Assembly (NCBI GenBank): GCA_034659995.1
Contig: JAYEIH010000080.1
Coordinates: 1 to 48,247 of the forward strand
Length of the DNA: 48,247 nt
Source: JAYEIH01 sp034659995
GTDB taxonomy: Archaea; Methanobacteriota_B; Thermococci; Methanofastidiosales; B48-G16
Direction: 5' to 3'
Part shown: positions 31,501 to 38,969 of the stretch, piece by piece
How the letters are laid out: each line of letters begins with the position of its first letter
How positions within the stretch are numbered: the stretch's first letter is position 1
Program-made: the position numbers and the translations under genes
Notes under the pieces: generated by a model
The model's database searches: none
Seen by the model: only the letters and a program-made list of their open reading frames with translations
What the model was told of the DNA's origin: nothing

Positions 31501-31551
31501 TCCGGGTTCCCGCTACAGGACAACGTTCTCTTTTCTAAAGAAAAGGTTGAG

Positions 31552-31623
31552 TGCGGCTGTCGGCGAACTGGAGCAGGTCAAAGAGCTGCTACATCCCCAG
31601 GCAGACCATAATCCGAAGGGTTA
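31552..31623 (-). repeat. 72-bp unit behind tRNA-Gly ending in a copy of the tRNA-Gly 3' end
   Basis: Read in the tRNA direction: after the tRNA comes TAACCCTTCGGATTATGGTC, then TGCCTGGGGATGTAGCAGCT and the rest of the 27-base stretch that is identical to one behind tRNA-Val at 32880-32906. The unit ends with CCGACAGCCGCA (31552-31563), a copy of the last 12 bases of tRNA-Gly. Period 72 bases. It contains the short hairpin AGCAG/CTGCT. Confidence 0.85.
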
Positions 31624-31695
31624 TGCGGCTGTCGGGATTTGAACCCGAGTCATGAGCGTGGCAGGCCCATGTGCTAGCCACTACACTACAGCCGC
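31624..31695 (-). tRNA. tRNA-Gly (anticodon GCC)
   Basis: 72-base cloverleaf on the minus strand: acceptor GCGGCTG/CAGCCGC, anticodon stem TGGGC/GCTCA around loop CTGCCAC (anticodon GCC), T-arm with TTCAAAT, discriminator A, no CCA. The last 12 bases are repeated 72 bases further on. Confidence 0.96.
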
Positions 31696-31739
31696 TTTAC
31701 TACAGTTTTTTTTATAACCAATGAATAAAAGTGTTTCGG

Positions 31740-31801
31740 TTGCACTGCACCATAGATCGACGTAGGTTTCACCTACGTCCACGTGGAAACGGTGCACGCA
31801 A
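31740..31801. repeat. Nested inverted repeats
   Basis: Outer arms TTGC-xxx-GCACC (31740-31751) and GGTGC-xx-GCAA (31791-31801) enclose a perfect 9-bp hairpin GACGTAGGT-TTC-ACCTACGTC (31759-31779). The inner arm GTAGGTTTCACC reappears inverted as GGTGAAACCTAC just outside (31812-31823). Could be a cruciform protein site, a terminator or a tiny mobile element. Confidence 0.6.
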
Positions 31802-31820
31802 AGAGTGATGTGGGTGAAAC

Positions 31821-32145
31821 CTACATATATATGGGGCTACTAGCATTCATTCTACTTTGGATCTCCGGCGTGAGAGAGAGGTCAGTGAAGTAGGAGATTG
31901 CCACGGTGCCCAAAAAGGAGAACAGCACCACCATTGAGACGAGTATTCCTATGTTCACGATACCCTTGATGGCATTTTTTACTTTTCTCGAGGTGTTCTA
32001 TCAGCTCGTCGAGATCTCCGTCTTGAACATAAATAGTAATTCTTACCAGTTCACCCTCTTCTCTGGTAAAATAGACTCTATCTTTTAGAAAAGAGAGTAT
32101 TTTGGTAATATCTTCCTTCTTCGTCGTTGCAACGATTTTTTTCAT
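31821..32145 (-). pseudogene. Broken DUF389-like membrane protein gene
   Basis: From the ATG at 32145 the frame gives MKKIVATTKKEDITKILSFL, then VYFTREEGELVRITIYVQDG and DLDELIEHLEK, the N-terminal cytoplasmic domain of TIGR00341/DUF389-type proteins. The next bases continue in another frame with KNAIKGIVNIGILVSMVVLF and SFLGTVAISYF, a membrane helix, ending at the stop at 31823-31821. The large membrane core between these parts is absent, so both an internal deletion and a frameshift have occurred. Divergent from the universal stress protein gene. Confidence 0.65.
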
Positions 32146-32251
32146 TGAAAGTACTAAAATAAACGCTTTTATAAACTTGTCGGAGTTCCAAAAGTACGGC
32201 CCATTTACCAAGAGAAACCTATATATATTCGCATGAGAGAAGGGGATAGTG

Positions 32252-32701
32252 ATGTACAAAAAAATATTAATTGCCACGGATGGGTCGAAACATTCCAGCA
32301 GGGCCGAAAGACACGGATTGAAACTGGCCAAGGAGATGGGAGCTACGGTAACAGCGCTCTATGTTGCAGAGATAGAGGTGACCTATGCACCACCAATGAG
32401 TACTATTCCCCCATCGGTAGCAGAGGAGCATATAGAAGAGCACAAAGAAATGGGAAAGGAGATAGTAACAAAGGTGGCGGAAAAAGGGAAAAAGATAGGG
32501 ATTGATGTCAATCCGTTAGTTGTAGTGGGCCATCCTACCAGTGAGATACTTAAACATGCCAAAACTCATGATATTGTCGTAATGGGCACTCTAGGAAGAA
32601 GTGGCATAGTTTCCCTTCTCCTAGGAAGTGTAACTGAGAAGGTAGTGAGACATGCGGATGTTCCTGTACTGGTCGTCCGAGAGAAAAATGGCTCTGATTG
32701 A
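32252..32701 (+). CDS. Universal stress protein (UspA family), ATP-binding type
   Basis: 149 residues from ATG 32252 (a GTG one codon earlier is possible). KKILIATDGSKHSSRAERHG opens the fold with the nucleotide-contacting Asp. GTLGRSGIVSLLLGSVTEKV carries the G-2x-G-9x-G-S motif of ATP-binding members. The last strand is VPVLVVRE. Single-domain; the role in stress or signalling is unspecified. A TATA-like CCTATATATATT lies 30 bases upstream. Confidence 0.93.
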   Translation: MYKKILIATDGSKHSSRAERHGLKLAKEMGATVTALYVAEIEVTYAPPMSTIPPSVAEEHIEEHKEMGKEIVTKVAEKGKKIGIDVNPLVVVGHPTSEILKHAKTHDIVVMGTLGRSGIVSLLLGSVTEKVVRHADVPVLVVREKNGSD

Positions 32702-32737
32702 GCGGTCCTTACCGATGTTTAGAAACCCGGAAAGCCC

Positions 32738-32932
32738 AAATGAGCATGACGTTAGGAAGGTTCATCCTCGTGCGGGACCATGACCGTGGGGAGTGGGCCC
32801 GCTGAGAAATGAGTCAGGTAGAAAAGCTGGATCATCCTTAGAGGGACCATGAACGGAGTAAGTGGGCCCGCTGAGAAATGGAGCAGGTCAAAGAGCTGCT
32901 ACATCCTCGTGCGGGACCATGACCGTGGGGAG
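32738..32932 (-). repeat. Array of three units behind tRNA-Val (GAC), each unit ended by the tRNA 3' end
   Basis: Copies of the tRNA-Val 3' end (TCTCAGCGGGCCCA in the tRNA direction) lie at 32794-32807 and 32863-32876, spaced 69 and 70 bases from each other and from the tRNA itself. The inserts read CTCCCCACGGTCATGGTCCC then GCACGAGGATG..., or the variant CTTACTCCGTTCATGGTCCC then TCTAAGGATG.... The outermost unit shares its first half with the innermost and its second half with the solo element behind tRNA-Val (TAC). Confidence 0.88.
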
Positions 32933-33005
32933 TGGGCCCGCTGAGATTTGAACTCAGGACCTCCGCCATGTCAAGGCGACGTCATAACCACTAGACTACG
33001 GGCCC
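32933..33005 (-). tRNA. tRNA-Val (anticodon GAC)
   Basis: 73-base cloverleaf on the minus strand: acceptor GGGCCCG/CGGGCCC, anticodon stem TCGCC/GGCGG around loop TTGACAT (anticodon GAC), T-arm with TTCAAAT, discriminator A, no CCA. Nearly identical to the tRNA-Val (TAC) gene at 46926. Confidence 0.96.
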
Positions 33006-33099
33006 GTATTTTCCTTATGAGAGTGCCGTATAAAAATCTTTTTGTGAACATCAAAAACCTTTTATATCCATAAAAGTTCTCAAGGTATGGAGTGATCGC

Positions 33100-33765
33100 A
33101 TGGAAAAAGGAGACTTCGTGGAAATAGACTACGTTGCAAAGATGGTAGGAAGAAATAAGGTATTTGATACGACTATGGAGAGCAAAGCCAAGGAACACGG
33201 GATTCACAAAGAAAATATGACCTATGAACCGATACAAACGGTTATCGGAGCAGGTTATGTCGTAAAGGGGATGGATGAGACACTGGTTACCATGGATGTG
33301 GGCGAGGAAAAAAATATAGAGGTTCCGCCGGAAAAGGGATATGGAAAGAGAAATCCCAAACTTATAGTCAAGGTTCCACTAAAGGAGTTCAAAAAACATG
33401 ATGTAATGCCCAGACCGGGCGTTCGTATGGAAATAAACGAACAATGGGCTACGGTACGGAATGTAAGCTCTGGAAGAGTTAGTCTGGATTTCAATCATTT
33501 TTTAGCTGGAAAAACGGTCGTATACAGTATCAAAATTAATGCAAAGATCGATGAGATCGATGAAAAGGTAAAAATCCTGATGAAATTAAACATAGGCATT
33601 GAATTGGAGTATAGACTTGAAGAAAAGGAGTTAAAAATCAAGGAAAAGGAAGATACAGAAGACGAAATGAAGGAAAACCTATTGGAAGCGGTAAGAGAGT
33701 ACATTCCCGAGATAAAAAATGTTAAGTTTGTAAAGGAACTCAAAAAAAAAGGATTAAAGACTTAA
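33100..33765 (+). CDS. FKBP-type peptidyl-prolyl isomerase, SlyD-like
   Basis: 221 residues, the long archaeal form. The FKBP part has EKGDFVEIDYVAKMVGRNKV, FDTT, then VIGAGYVVKGMDETLVTMDV and GEEKNIEVPPEKGYGKRNPK. The inserted-in-flap chaperone domain follows (about 90-150) with LKEFKKHDVMPRPGVRMEIN and the closing FNHFLAGKTVVYSIKI. Residues 155-221 form an archaeal C-terminal helical extension. It assists folding and proline isomerisation in the cytoplasm. It converges on the Yip1 gene with a 12-base overlap. Confidence 0.93.
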   Translation: MEKGDFVEIDYVAKMVGRNKVFDTTMESKAKEHGIHKENMTYEPIQTVIGAGYVVKGMDETLVTMDVGEEKNIEVPPEKGYGKRNPKLIVKVPLKEFKKHDVMPRPGVRMEINEQWATVRNVSSGRVSLDFNHFLAGKTVVYSIKINAKIDEIDEKVKILMKLNIGIELEYRLEEKELKIKEKEDTEDEMKENLLEAVREYIPEIKNVKFVKELKKKGLKT

Positions 33766-34401
33766 GGTTATCGCCATTGTAAGGACAGGATAAAGGATAT
33801 ACACAATATATGGTATCCCACAGGCCACCGCCGCCCTTGCCCTTGGGAGTCCATAGAGTTCCTCCACAGCAAGTACTGTAATCATCATTGCTATAACTCT
33901 AAAAAAAGCAAGAATGATAACATGCAAAAGGTACCCCTGCGACCGTTGGTACTCCTTCATCGGTTCCATTATCTCACCGAGATCCGGTGCTTTTTCCTCT
34001 TCTATACCTGAGAGGTCTATCGTCGTTTCGGGCATAAATGGTATCGCAACAGCAGAAAAAACATTCCCAATAAGAAGTATCAGGAATATATATCCTCCCA
34101 CCTTAAAGATTCTTTTAGAATCACCATGACCACCGATAAAACTGGATAGAAGATGCACAAAACCATAAAGTAGGAGCCATGCAACTACAGCTCCTATAAT
34201 TCCACCGATAAGACTTCCAAATATCATTATTACGCCCCAGTACTGTCCAAACGGAATTGCTTCAGGCCATATGTAGTTTATTTTTGAGGAGGAAATAATG
34301 CCTCCTACCACGCCTGCTACCACTCCCGTGGCAAGTACGATTATGAAAGGGGTCTTGAAATCTGATTCCGTAACTGTATTTATCTTTTCTTCTATCTCCA
34401 T
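33754..34401 (-). CDS. Yip1-family membrane protein
   Basis: 215 residues, five membrane helices at about 17-37, 51-80, 94-118, 145-170 and 185-213. FGSLIGGIIGAVVAWLLLYG and HLLSSFIGGHGDSKRIFKV are the family pattern (a G-G rich helix followed by an S-x-x-x-x-G-G-x-x segment). The loop between helices 3 and 4 is acidic. Yip1 proteins are poorly understood in archaea. It overlaps the FKBP gene tail to tail and diverges from the GT-C protein. Confidence 0.85.
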   Translation of the reverse strand: MEIEEKINTVTESDFKTPFIIVLATGVVAGVVGGIISSSKINYIWPEAIPFGQYWGVIMIFGSLIGGIIGAVVAWLLLYGFVHLLSSFIGGHGDSKRIFKVGGYIFLILLIGNVFSAVAIPFMPETTIDLSGIEEEKAPDLGEIMEPMKEYQRSQGYLLHVIILAFFRVIAMMITVLAVEELYGLPRARAAVACGIPYIVYILYPVLTMAITLSL

Positions 34402-34474
34402 ATAAAAAATTGGTAGTCCTCATTTTTATAATTTTCCTTCGCAAGTTTTTTAAATAACAACCCTATCTTATTGC

Positions 34475-36058
34475 ATGGAAAAAGAGAGGAAGTTTGAGAT
34501 TGCATTTTTACTCTGCGTGTACCTTTTAGGCCTTGTTCTTCGGCTCTATCCAAAATTAGCGGTAAGTTCACGTCTCCCCTCCTTTATGGGGGATGTCTGG
34601 TACAGGATATGTATGGCACAGTATATGCTGGACCATGGATCGCTTCCCATTCCCGATATTCGGTACCTTGCCTATGGGTATGTTCCAATGTGGTACCCAC
34701 CACTTTCTCCAGCATTCTTAGCATTTCTCTCCAAAATAACAACGCTGGATCTTGCTACGGTATGTACACGGATTATGCCTTTTTTCGAGGCGTTTACACC
34801 CATTCCCTTCTACTTTCTGATAAAAAAGTGGTACAACGGTCAGATAGCACGGATTTCCGTTCTTATTTTCGCCCTGACACCTTCATTTATTTATCTCACA
34901 GGGATCGCGGATCTCCAGATCTTCACCTTATGGATCATCCCTGTGGCCTTACTTTTCCTTTCAAAGGAGTACACTCATAAACGAGCTATTATTCTGGGCA
35001 TTCTTCTTGGTATAAACTTTCTATTTCATCTTTCATACTTCCTTACGCTGGTAACCCTAATACTATATATTGCAGCTGAAAAAATCGAGAAAAAACCGAT
35101 AAAGGAAAAGGTAAAGTTTTTCCTGATCAGCACGGGGATCAGCCTTCTGGTTACCGCGTGGTGGTGGCTTCCCGATAACCTCTTCAAATGGTGGATCTTC
35201 CACGTATCGGCATCCACACTTCTACAGGGGATCAGGGGTCATCTCGAGTTCTATGGAGCTCTTTTTATGATACTTGGCTTCATTGGATTCGCCTATTTCT
35301 GTACAAAAAAGTTTAAACATAGAACGTTTATCGTTCTGTGGACCGTTTTCTTGTTTTACGAGGTATTTGCCGAGAATATCCTCGATATACTTGACAGAGC
35401 GGACCTTATGTGGGTTACCGTTATACGACCGCTGGAGGGATACAGATTTTATATATTTCTGGCAATGCCCTTCTCACTTGTTTCGGCACTTTTTCTGGAT
35501 AGAATACGGAAGGATCTGGACAGAGAGGTACTCGGAATCGCATTTGTAGCGGCGATAACGGTGATCTCTCTGACAGGGATCTCCTCATACAATATAGAGT
35601 GGAAACTGACCAACTCAGGAGTGAATGAGAGGGAGTACGACGCAGCTCTGTGGTTTCGCGAAAATACTTCCGAGGATGCGAGAATCGTCGCGGATTACTA
35701 CACTGCGCAGATGTTCGGCGGTGTCTGTGGCGGCAAGGCGCTGCTCGGCGGGCTATTCCCACTGCGAAACATTGATTTCAATGAGTACATCAAGGCACCG
35801 GCACAGGTGCAGGATGATATCTACGAGTTGTATTCCAGCGATGATATGGATCTTACTCTTAAAATAATAGAACGATATGGTATTACCCATATCTTTATAT
35901 CGAGAAATATGGAGAGCTCGGGATGGTTTGGAGCGTATAAGGCAGACGGATTTGGTATTCCGGTAAATCATGTGAAGTTTAGAAATGATAAGTACTTCAA
36001 ACTCGTCTACTCCGACGGCAATATAGAGATCTACGAGATCATGCAGTACGAGCCCTGA
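34475..36058 (+). CDS. GT-C-like polytopic membrane protein (mannosyl/oligosaccharyltransferase fold)
   Basis: 527 residues with about ten to twelve membrane helices up to residue 375, then a soluble C-terminal domain of about 150 residues outside the membrane. The first loop carries MGDVWYRICMAQYMLDHGSL, the D-x-x-x-x-x-x-A type acidic motif of GT-C enzymes such as STT3 and PMT. LAYGYVPMWYPPLS fits the same group. The C-terminal part opens with REYDAALWFRENTSEDARIV, as in archaeal AglB-like or DUF6541-like proteins. It lacks a WWDYG motif, so it is not a typical AglB. Donor and acceptor are unknown. Confidence 0.75.
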   Translation: MEKERKFEIAFLLCVYLLGLVLRLYPKLAVSSRLPSFMGDVWYRICMAQYMLDHGSLPIPDIRYLAYGYVPMWYPPLSPAFLAFLSKITTLDLATVCTRIMPFFEAFTPIPFYFLIKKWYNGQIARISVLIFALTPSFIYLTGIADLQIFTLWIIPVALLFLSKEYTHKRAIILGILLGINFLFHLSYFLTLVTLILYIAAEKIEKKPIKEKVKFFLISTGISLLVTAWWWLPDNLFKWWIFHVSASTLLQGIRGHLEFYGALFMILGFIGFAYFCTKKFKHRTFIVLWTVFLFYEVFAENILDILDRADLMWVTVIRPLEGYRFYIFLAMPFSLVSALFLDRIRKDLDREVLGIAFVAAITVISLTGISSYNIEWKLTNSGVNEREYDAALWFRENTSEDARIVADYYTAQMFGGVCGGKALLGGLFPLRNIDFNEYIKAPAQVQDDIYELYSSDDMDLTLKIIERYGITHIFISRNMESSGWFGAYKADGFGIPVNHVKFRNDKYFKLVYSDGNIEIYEIMQYEP

Positions 36059-36061
36059 TAC

Positions 36062-36757
36062 TCATGGGAACAACTCGCGTAATCCCTCAAGCACCCCCCG
36101 AGCGCAGCATAAACCCGATATATACAGATGAGATTGTGTGCTCATCTTTTTCTTTATAGTCTCAGAGGCGTTTCCCACCAATACGCCGTAATCACCCTTC
36201 ATCAGCATACCGATATCGTTCTCAGAATCTCCACAGCAAATAATTGGCAAAGAAATTTTACGTTTCAGGTGCTCTGCAGCTGATCCCTTTCCCGCAACCG
36301 CTGGAATCACGTCCAGATATCGATTTTTTGTATATACACACTTTACCTGATCGCAGAGCTTTTTCTCTATATTTTTTACCACATTGCCGTTCCTAACATA
36401 GTAGCCGAGTACAAATTTTTTCATGTACGGCTGGGGCTGTATATCGAAGCCCCTAAGAACTGAGAGGATTTCCTCTTTAGGCCAGTGGCCGGTAAGCCTT
36501 TTTTCCCAGTCCCGATCCGGATTCCAGTGAGGGGCGTAGTAGATCTCTGTTCCGATATTTGCAATCAGAGCATTTGGAATCGGTAGGCTCTCTTCCTTTA
36601 TAAGTGATATCATCGAGGCTTTAAATCTGCCGCTGGAGTACACCAAATAGAAGGTCTTTCGGTGAGAAGAGATAAACCGGTTAAACTCCGTGATTGCCTC
36701 TCTGTCACCGGTGAGCGTTCCATCCATATCGCAAATAAGTATATACTCCATGTGCAA
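36062..36757 (-). CDS. HAD-superfamily phosphatase, sucrose-phosphatase-like
   Basis: 231 residues. DMDGTLTGD near residue 10-18 is HAD motif I, YSSGR near 40 motif II, GKGSAAEHLK near 156 carries the motif III lysine, and CGDSENDIGMLMKGDYGVLV motif IV. The cap region with NIGTEIYYAPHW, VYTKNRYLDVIP resembles sucrose-6-phosphate phosphatase (SPP). It directly follows the GT4 gene on the same strand, with only three bases between them, so the two likely make and dephosphorylate the same sugar phosphate. An internal start at Met 3 is possible. Confidence 0.85.
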   Translation of the reverse strand: MHMEYILICDMDGTLTGDREAITEFNRFISSHRKTFYLVYSSGRFKASMISLIKEESLPIPNALIANIGTEIYYAPHWNPDRDWEKRLTGHWPKEEILSVLRGFDIQPQPYMKKFVLGYYVRNGNVVKNIEKKLCDQVKCVYTKNRYLDVIPAVAGKGSAAEHLKRKISLPIICCGDSENDIGMLMKGDYGVLVGNASETIKKKMSTQSHLYISGLCCARGVLEGLRELFP

Positions 36758-36760
36758 TCC

Positions 36761-38002
36761 TCAAAAAATTAGTGAGTCGTACAGTTCTTTTATCTGTTTT
36801 GTTGTTCTTTCCAGGCTAAAATTTCTGGCAGCCCTCTTTCGTGCATTTATTCGCATTTCTTTTAATTTTTGAGAGTTTTTTAAAATATTTAATATTGATT
36901 CAGCCAGAGAATCGGCCCTTCCGGGAACAAAATGGAGGCCGGAGACCCCATGCTCGATAGTGTGTTCGAGGCCGCCGACTTTTGATGCGACTACAGGCAG
37001 CCCGCAGGCCATGGCTTCCACTGCAACAAGACCAAAGGTTTCGTACCGCGAGGGGACAACGCATACCTCTGCCAGCGCATAATAATAAGGGAGTTTCTCC
37101 CGTTCCACAGGTCCCAAAAACTTCACATCGTCGTTGAGTCCCAGCTCCGTGAGCATCTTTTTCAGTTTTCGTTTTTGCCTTTCTTCTTCCTCCGAGTGCA
37201 TTACACCGGAGACATCACCTCCCACTACAAGAAGCTTTACCTCTTCATCAAATCGTTTTTTCACTTTTTTCAGAGCTTTAATAAGTATAGAGAGACCTTT
37301 TGCCCTGGTAATTCTCCCAACAAAAAGGAGAACATTCTCAAAATCTATTTCTATCTTTTCGATTGCCTTTTCTTTGTCTATTGGTCTGAACAGATCTTTG
37401 TTCACGCCTGCACGTATTAGGCGGATGTTCTCTCCGCTCACATCGTAAAGGTCCAGAATGTTCTTCACCTCCTGGGGTGTCGATGCGACTATACCGTTGG
37501 CCCGTTTAAGTATCACCTCCTCCTCCAGCAGCCGCATATCGGCGTACGGTGGTTTTTCCTTGTCCAGCATCTCATACTTTATCCTTCCAAGAGAATGGCA
37601 GTTATGGACTACAGGAACTTCCAGTGCGTCCCGCAGTTTGAGCGCAACAATACCTGAGTACCAGTAGTGAGAGTGGATCAAAGAGTATCGTTCATCATGC
37701 TCCTCACCCCACCGTACTACCCCCATAAAAAACTCATTGATGTGTGTGTAGAGCTCTTTTTTGGGTACAAACTCAACAGGACCGGCCTCTATCCGCACCA
37801 CATTCACTTCAGGGAACAGATTAATTACGGTATTCTCAGATTCCTTTTTCTTCCGGGTAAAAATATCGATCTTGTACTCGTCGGAAAGAAGTCTAGAGAT
37901 ATTTTTTATATAAATCGGTTGACCACCCTGCTCCTCAGATCCGATCTCTGCCGCAGGATCGCCATGCATGGAAACCATAAGAATATTTCGTTTCTCACTC
38001 AT
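36761..38002 (-). CDS. GT4 glycosyltransferase, sucrose-phosphate-synthase-like
   Basis: 413 residues. The N-terminal GGQPIYIKNISRLL (near 26-39) is the GGQ loop of sucrose-phosphate synthase and sucrose synthase. SLIHSHYWYSGIVALKL (near 104-120) and VHNCHSLGRIKYEML are also SPS-like. The C-terminal half has FVGRITRAKGLSILIKAL and the E-x7-E motif PSRYETFGLVAVEAMACG. The nucleotide-sugar donor and product (sucrose phosphate or another glucosyl/mannosyl phosphate such as a solute precursor) cannot be told by eye. Probably two-gene operon with the SPP-like phosphatase. Confidence 0.87.
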   Translation of the reverse strand: MSEKRNILMVSMHGDPAAEIGSEEQGGQPIYIKNISRLLSDEYKIDIFTRKKKESENTVINLFPEVNVVRIEAGPVEFVPKKELYTHINEFFMGVVRWGEEHDERYSLIHSHYWYSGIVALKLRDALEVPVVHNCHSLGRIKYEMLDKEKPPYADMRLLEEEVILKRANGIVASTPQEVKNILDLYDVSGENIRLIRAGVNKDLFRPIDKEKAIEKIEIDFENVLLFVGRITRAKGLSILIKALKKVKKRFDEEVKLLVVGGDVSGVMHSEEEERQKRKLKKMLTELGLNDDVKFLGPVEREKLPYYYALAEVCVVPSRYETFGLVAVEAMACGLPVVASKVGGLEHTIEHGVSGLHFVPGRADSLAESILNILKNSQKLKEMRINARKRAARNFSLERTTKQIKELYDSLIF

Positions 38003-38154
38003 CTTATATCGCCTTTACAGTTCAGATTTAATGGAGATAGATCTATTTAAACATTATGATCCTTTTTTCCGATTCCATAAGGCCCATTGGCCATTGGCTC
38101 AGCAGCCCCTACGGTACAAAAAACGCAGAAGAGAAAAATAATGGAGGCAGATGG

Positions 38155-38858
38155 CTATTCCAGAAAATACCGTTTTCCGTATTTTTTTTCCATTCTTTTG
38201 TAAAATGAAAGAGAGGGAAGGAACACAAGCAACGATACAACGACAACAGGGATATACGCCTTCATGAGCGAGAGGATCGTGAGGAGAAGTACCGCGAGTC
38301 TCGTCAGGAGATACTGCGCGAGAATCGTACTGTTAAATAAGTACGTATGGGTACAGACCACAGAGATATGAGGCAACGGCTGCAATGTGGAGGGAGACGG
38401 CGGACATCGCGAAGAGAGAAACGGGGAGCAGTGCAACCTCATCGAGGGCATAACTGAGATATCCCCCCTGAAAAATAAAAGATGCCGTAGAGAAAAAAGA
38501 GGGGAAAGAGGTACGATCTCAGGAGAACCCGCCAGGTCCCGCTTCGGCGCAGCTCCACGATCTCTTTGCCAAGAAGCGCATCTTCTGCAAAGAAAGATGG
38601 CAAAAATCGTTTTTTCCGTACTGTTCAACGGGCACGGCAAGAAAAAGAAGAAAGATCCTCTTGGAATGAAAATAACAGGTGGTCATTCACTACTTCTCCT
38701 TTATCTGAAGTATTAAGAGAGTTTTGTTTACTCCCCCTTGCCATGGTGAGAAAAATCCAAAGAATCTACCTCCATTTGCTACATTTAAAGGAAATGCCGT
38801 TCAATGCCTTTGTCTCTCCATAGAATTTTGAAAGGTTGGTAACGGTTATGGTACTCAT
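38155..38858 (-). pseudogene. Decayed ABC-2 type transporter (ATPase start and permease pieces)
   Basis: From the ATG at 38858 the frame reads MSTITVTNLSKFYGETKALN then GISFKCSKWR and a stop. The next frame shows a degenerate Walker region (GRFFGFFSPWQGGVNKTLLI in place of GEIFGFLGPNGAGKTT). Further downstream, three frames in turn give FFAEDALLGKEIVELRRSG then TWRVLLRSYLFPLFFLYGIF, then GGYLSYALDEVALLPVSLFA then MSAVSLHIAAVASYLCG, and finally YLLTRLAVLLLTILSLMKAY then a tail ending KKYGKRYFLE at 38157. These are membrane-permease pieces. At least three frameshifts and a large internal deletion show it is dead. Confidence 0.7.
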
Positions 38859-38969
38859 GGTAATCAGTATCCTCTCGTTCTCAGAGATTATAATTGTGCT
38901 GGAAGGGGATCCAACAAATTCAAGAAACCTTTTTATACAAAATATCATTATGAAAGGTAGGTGATCACT

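Noticed and set aside
31311..31523. 70-residue minus-strand frame with a hydrophobic tail
   Set aside because: Its first half is antisense to the permease tail remnant, whose protein and DNA similarity to the intact copy is convincing. The hydrophobic end alone is not enough.
31882..32331. 149-residue minus-strand frame including the DUF389-like part
   Set aside because: The part upstream of the ATG at 32145 runs through the promoter region and the start of the usp gene, and the part after the frameshift is out of frame. Only the broken DUF389-like region is supported.
38387..38823. Plus-strand frames over the decayed ABC transporter
   Set aside because: Charged, low-information translations that are antisense to recognisable permease pieces.
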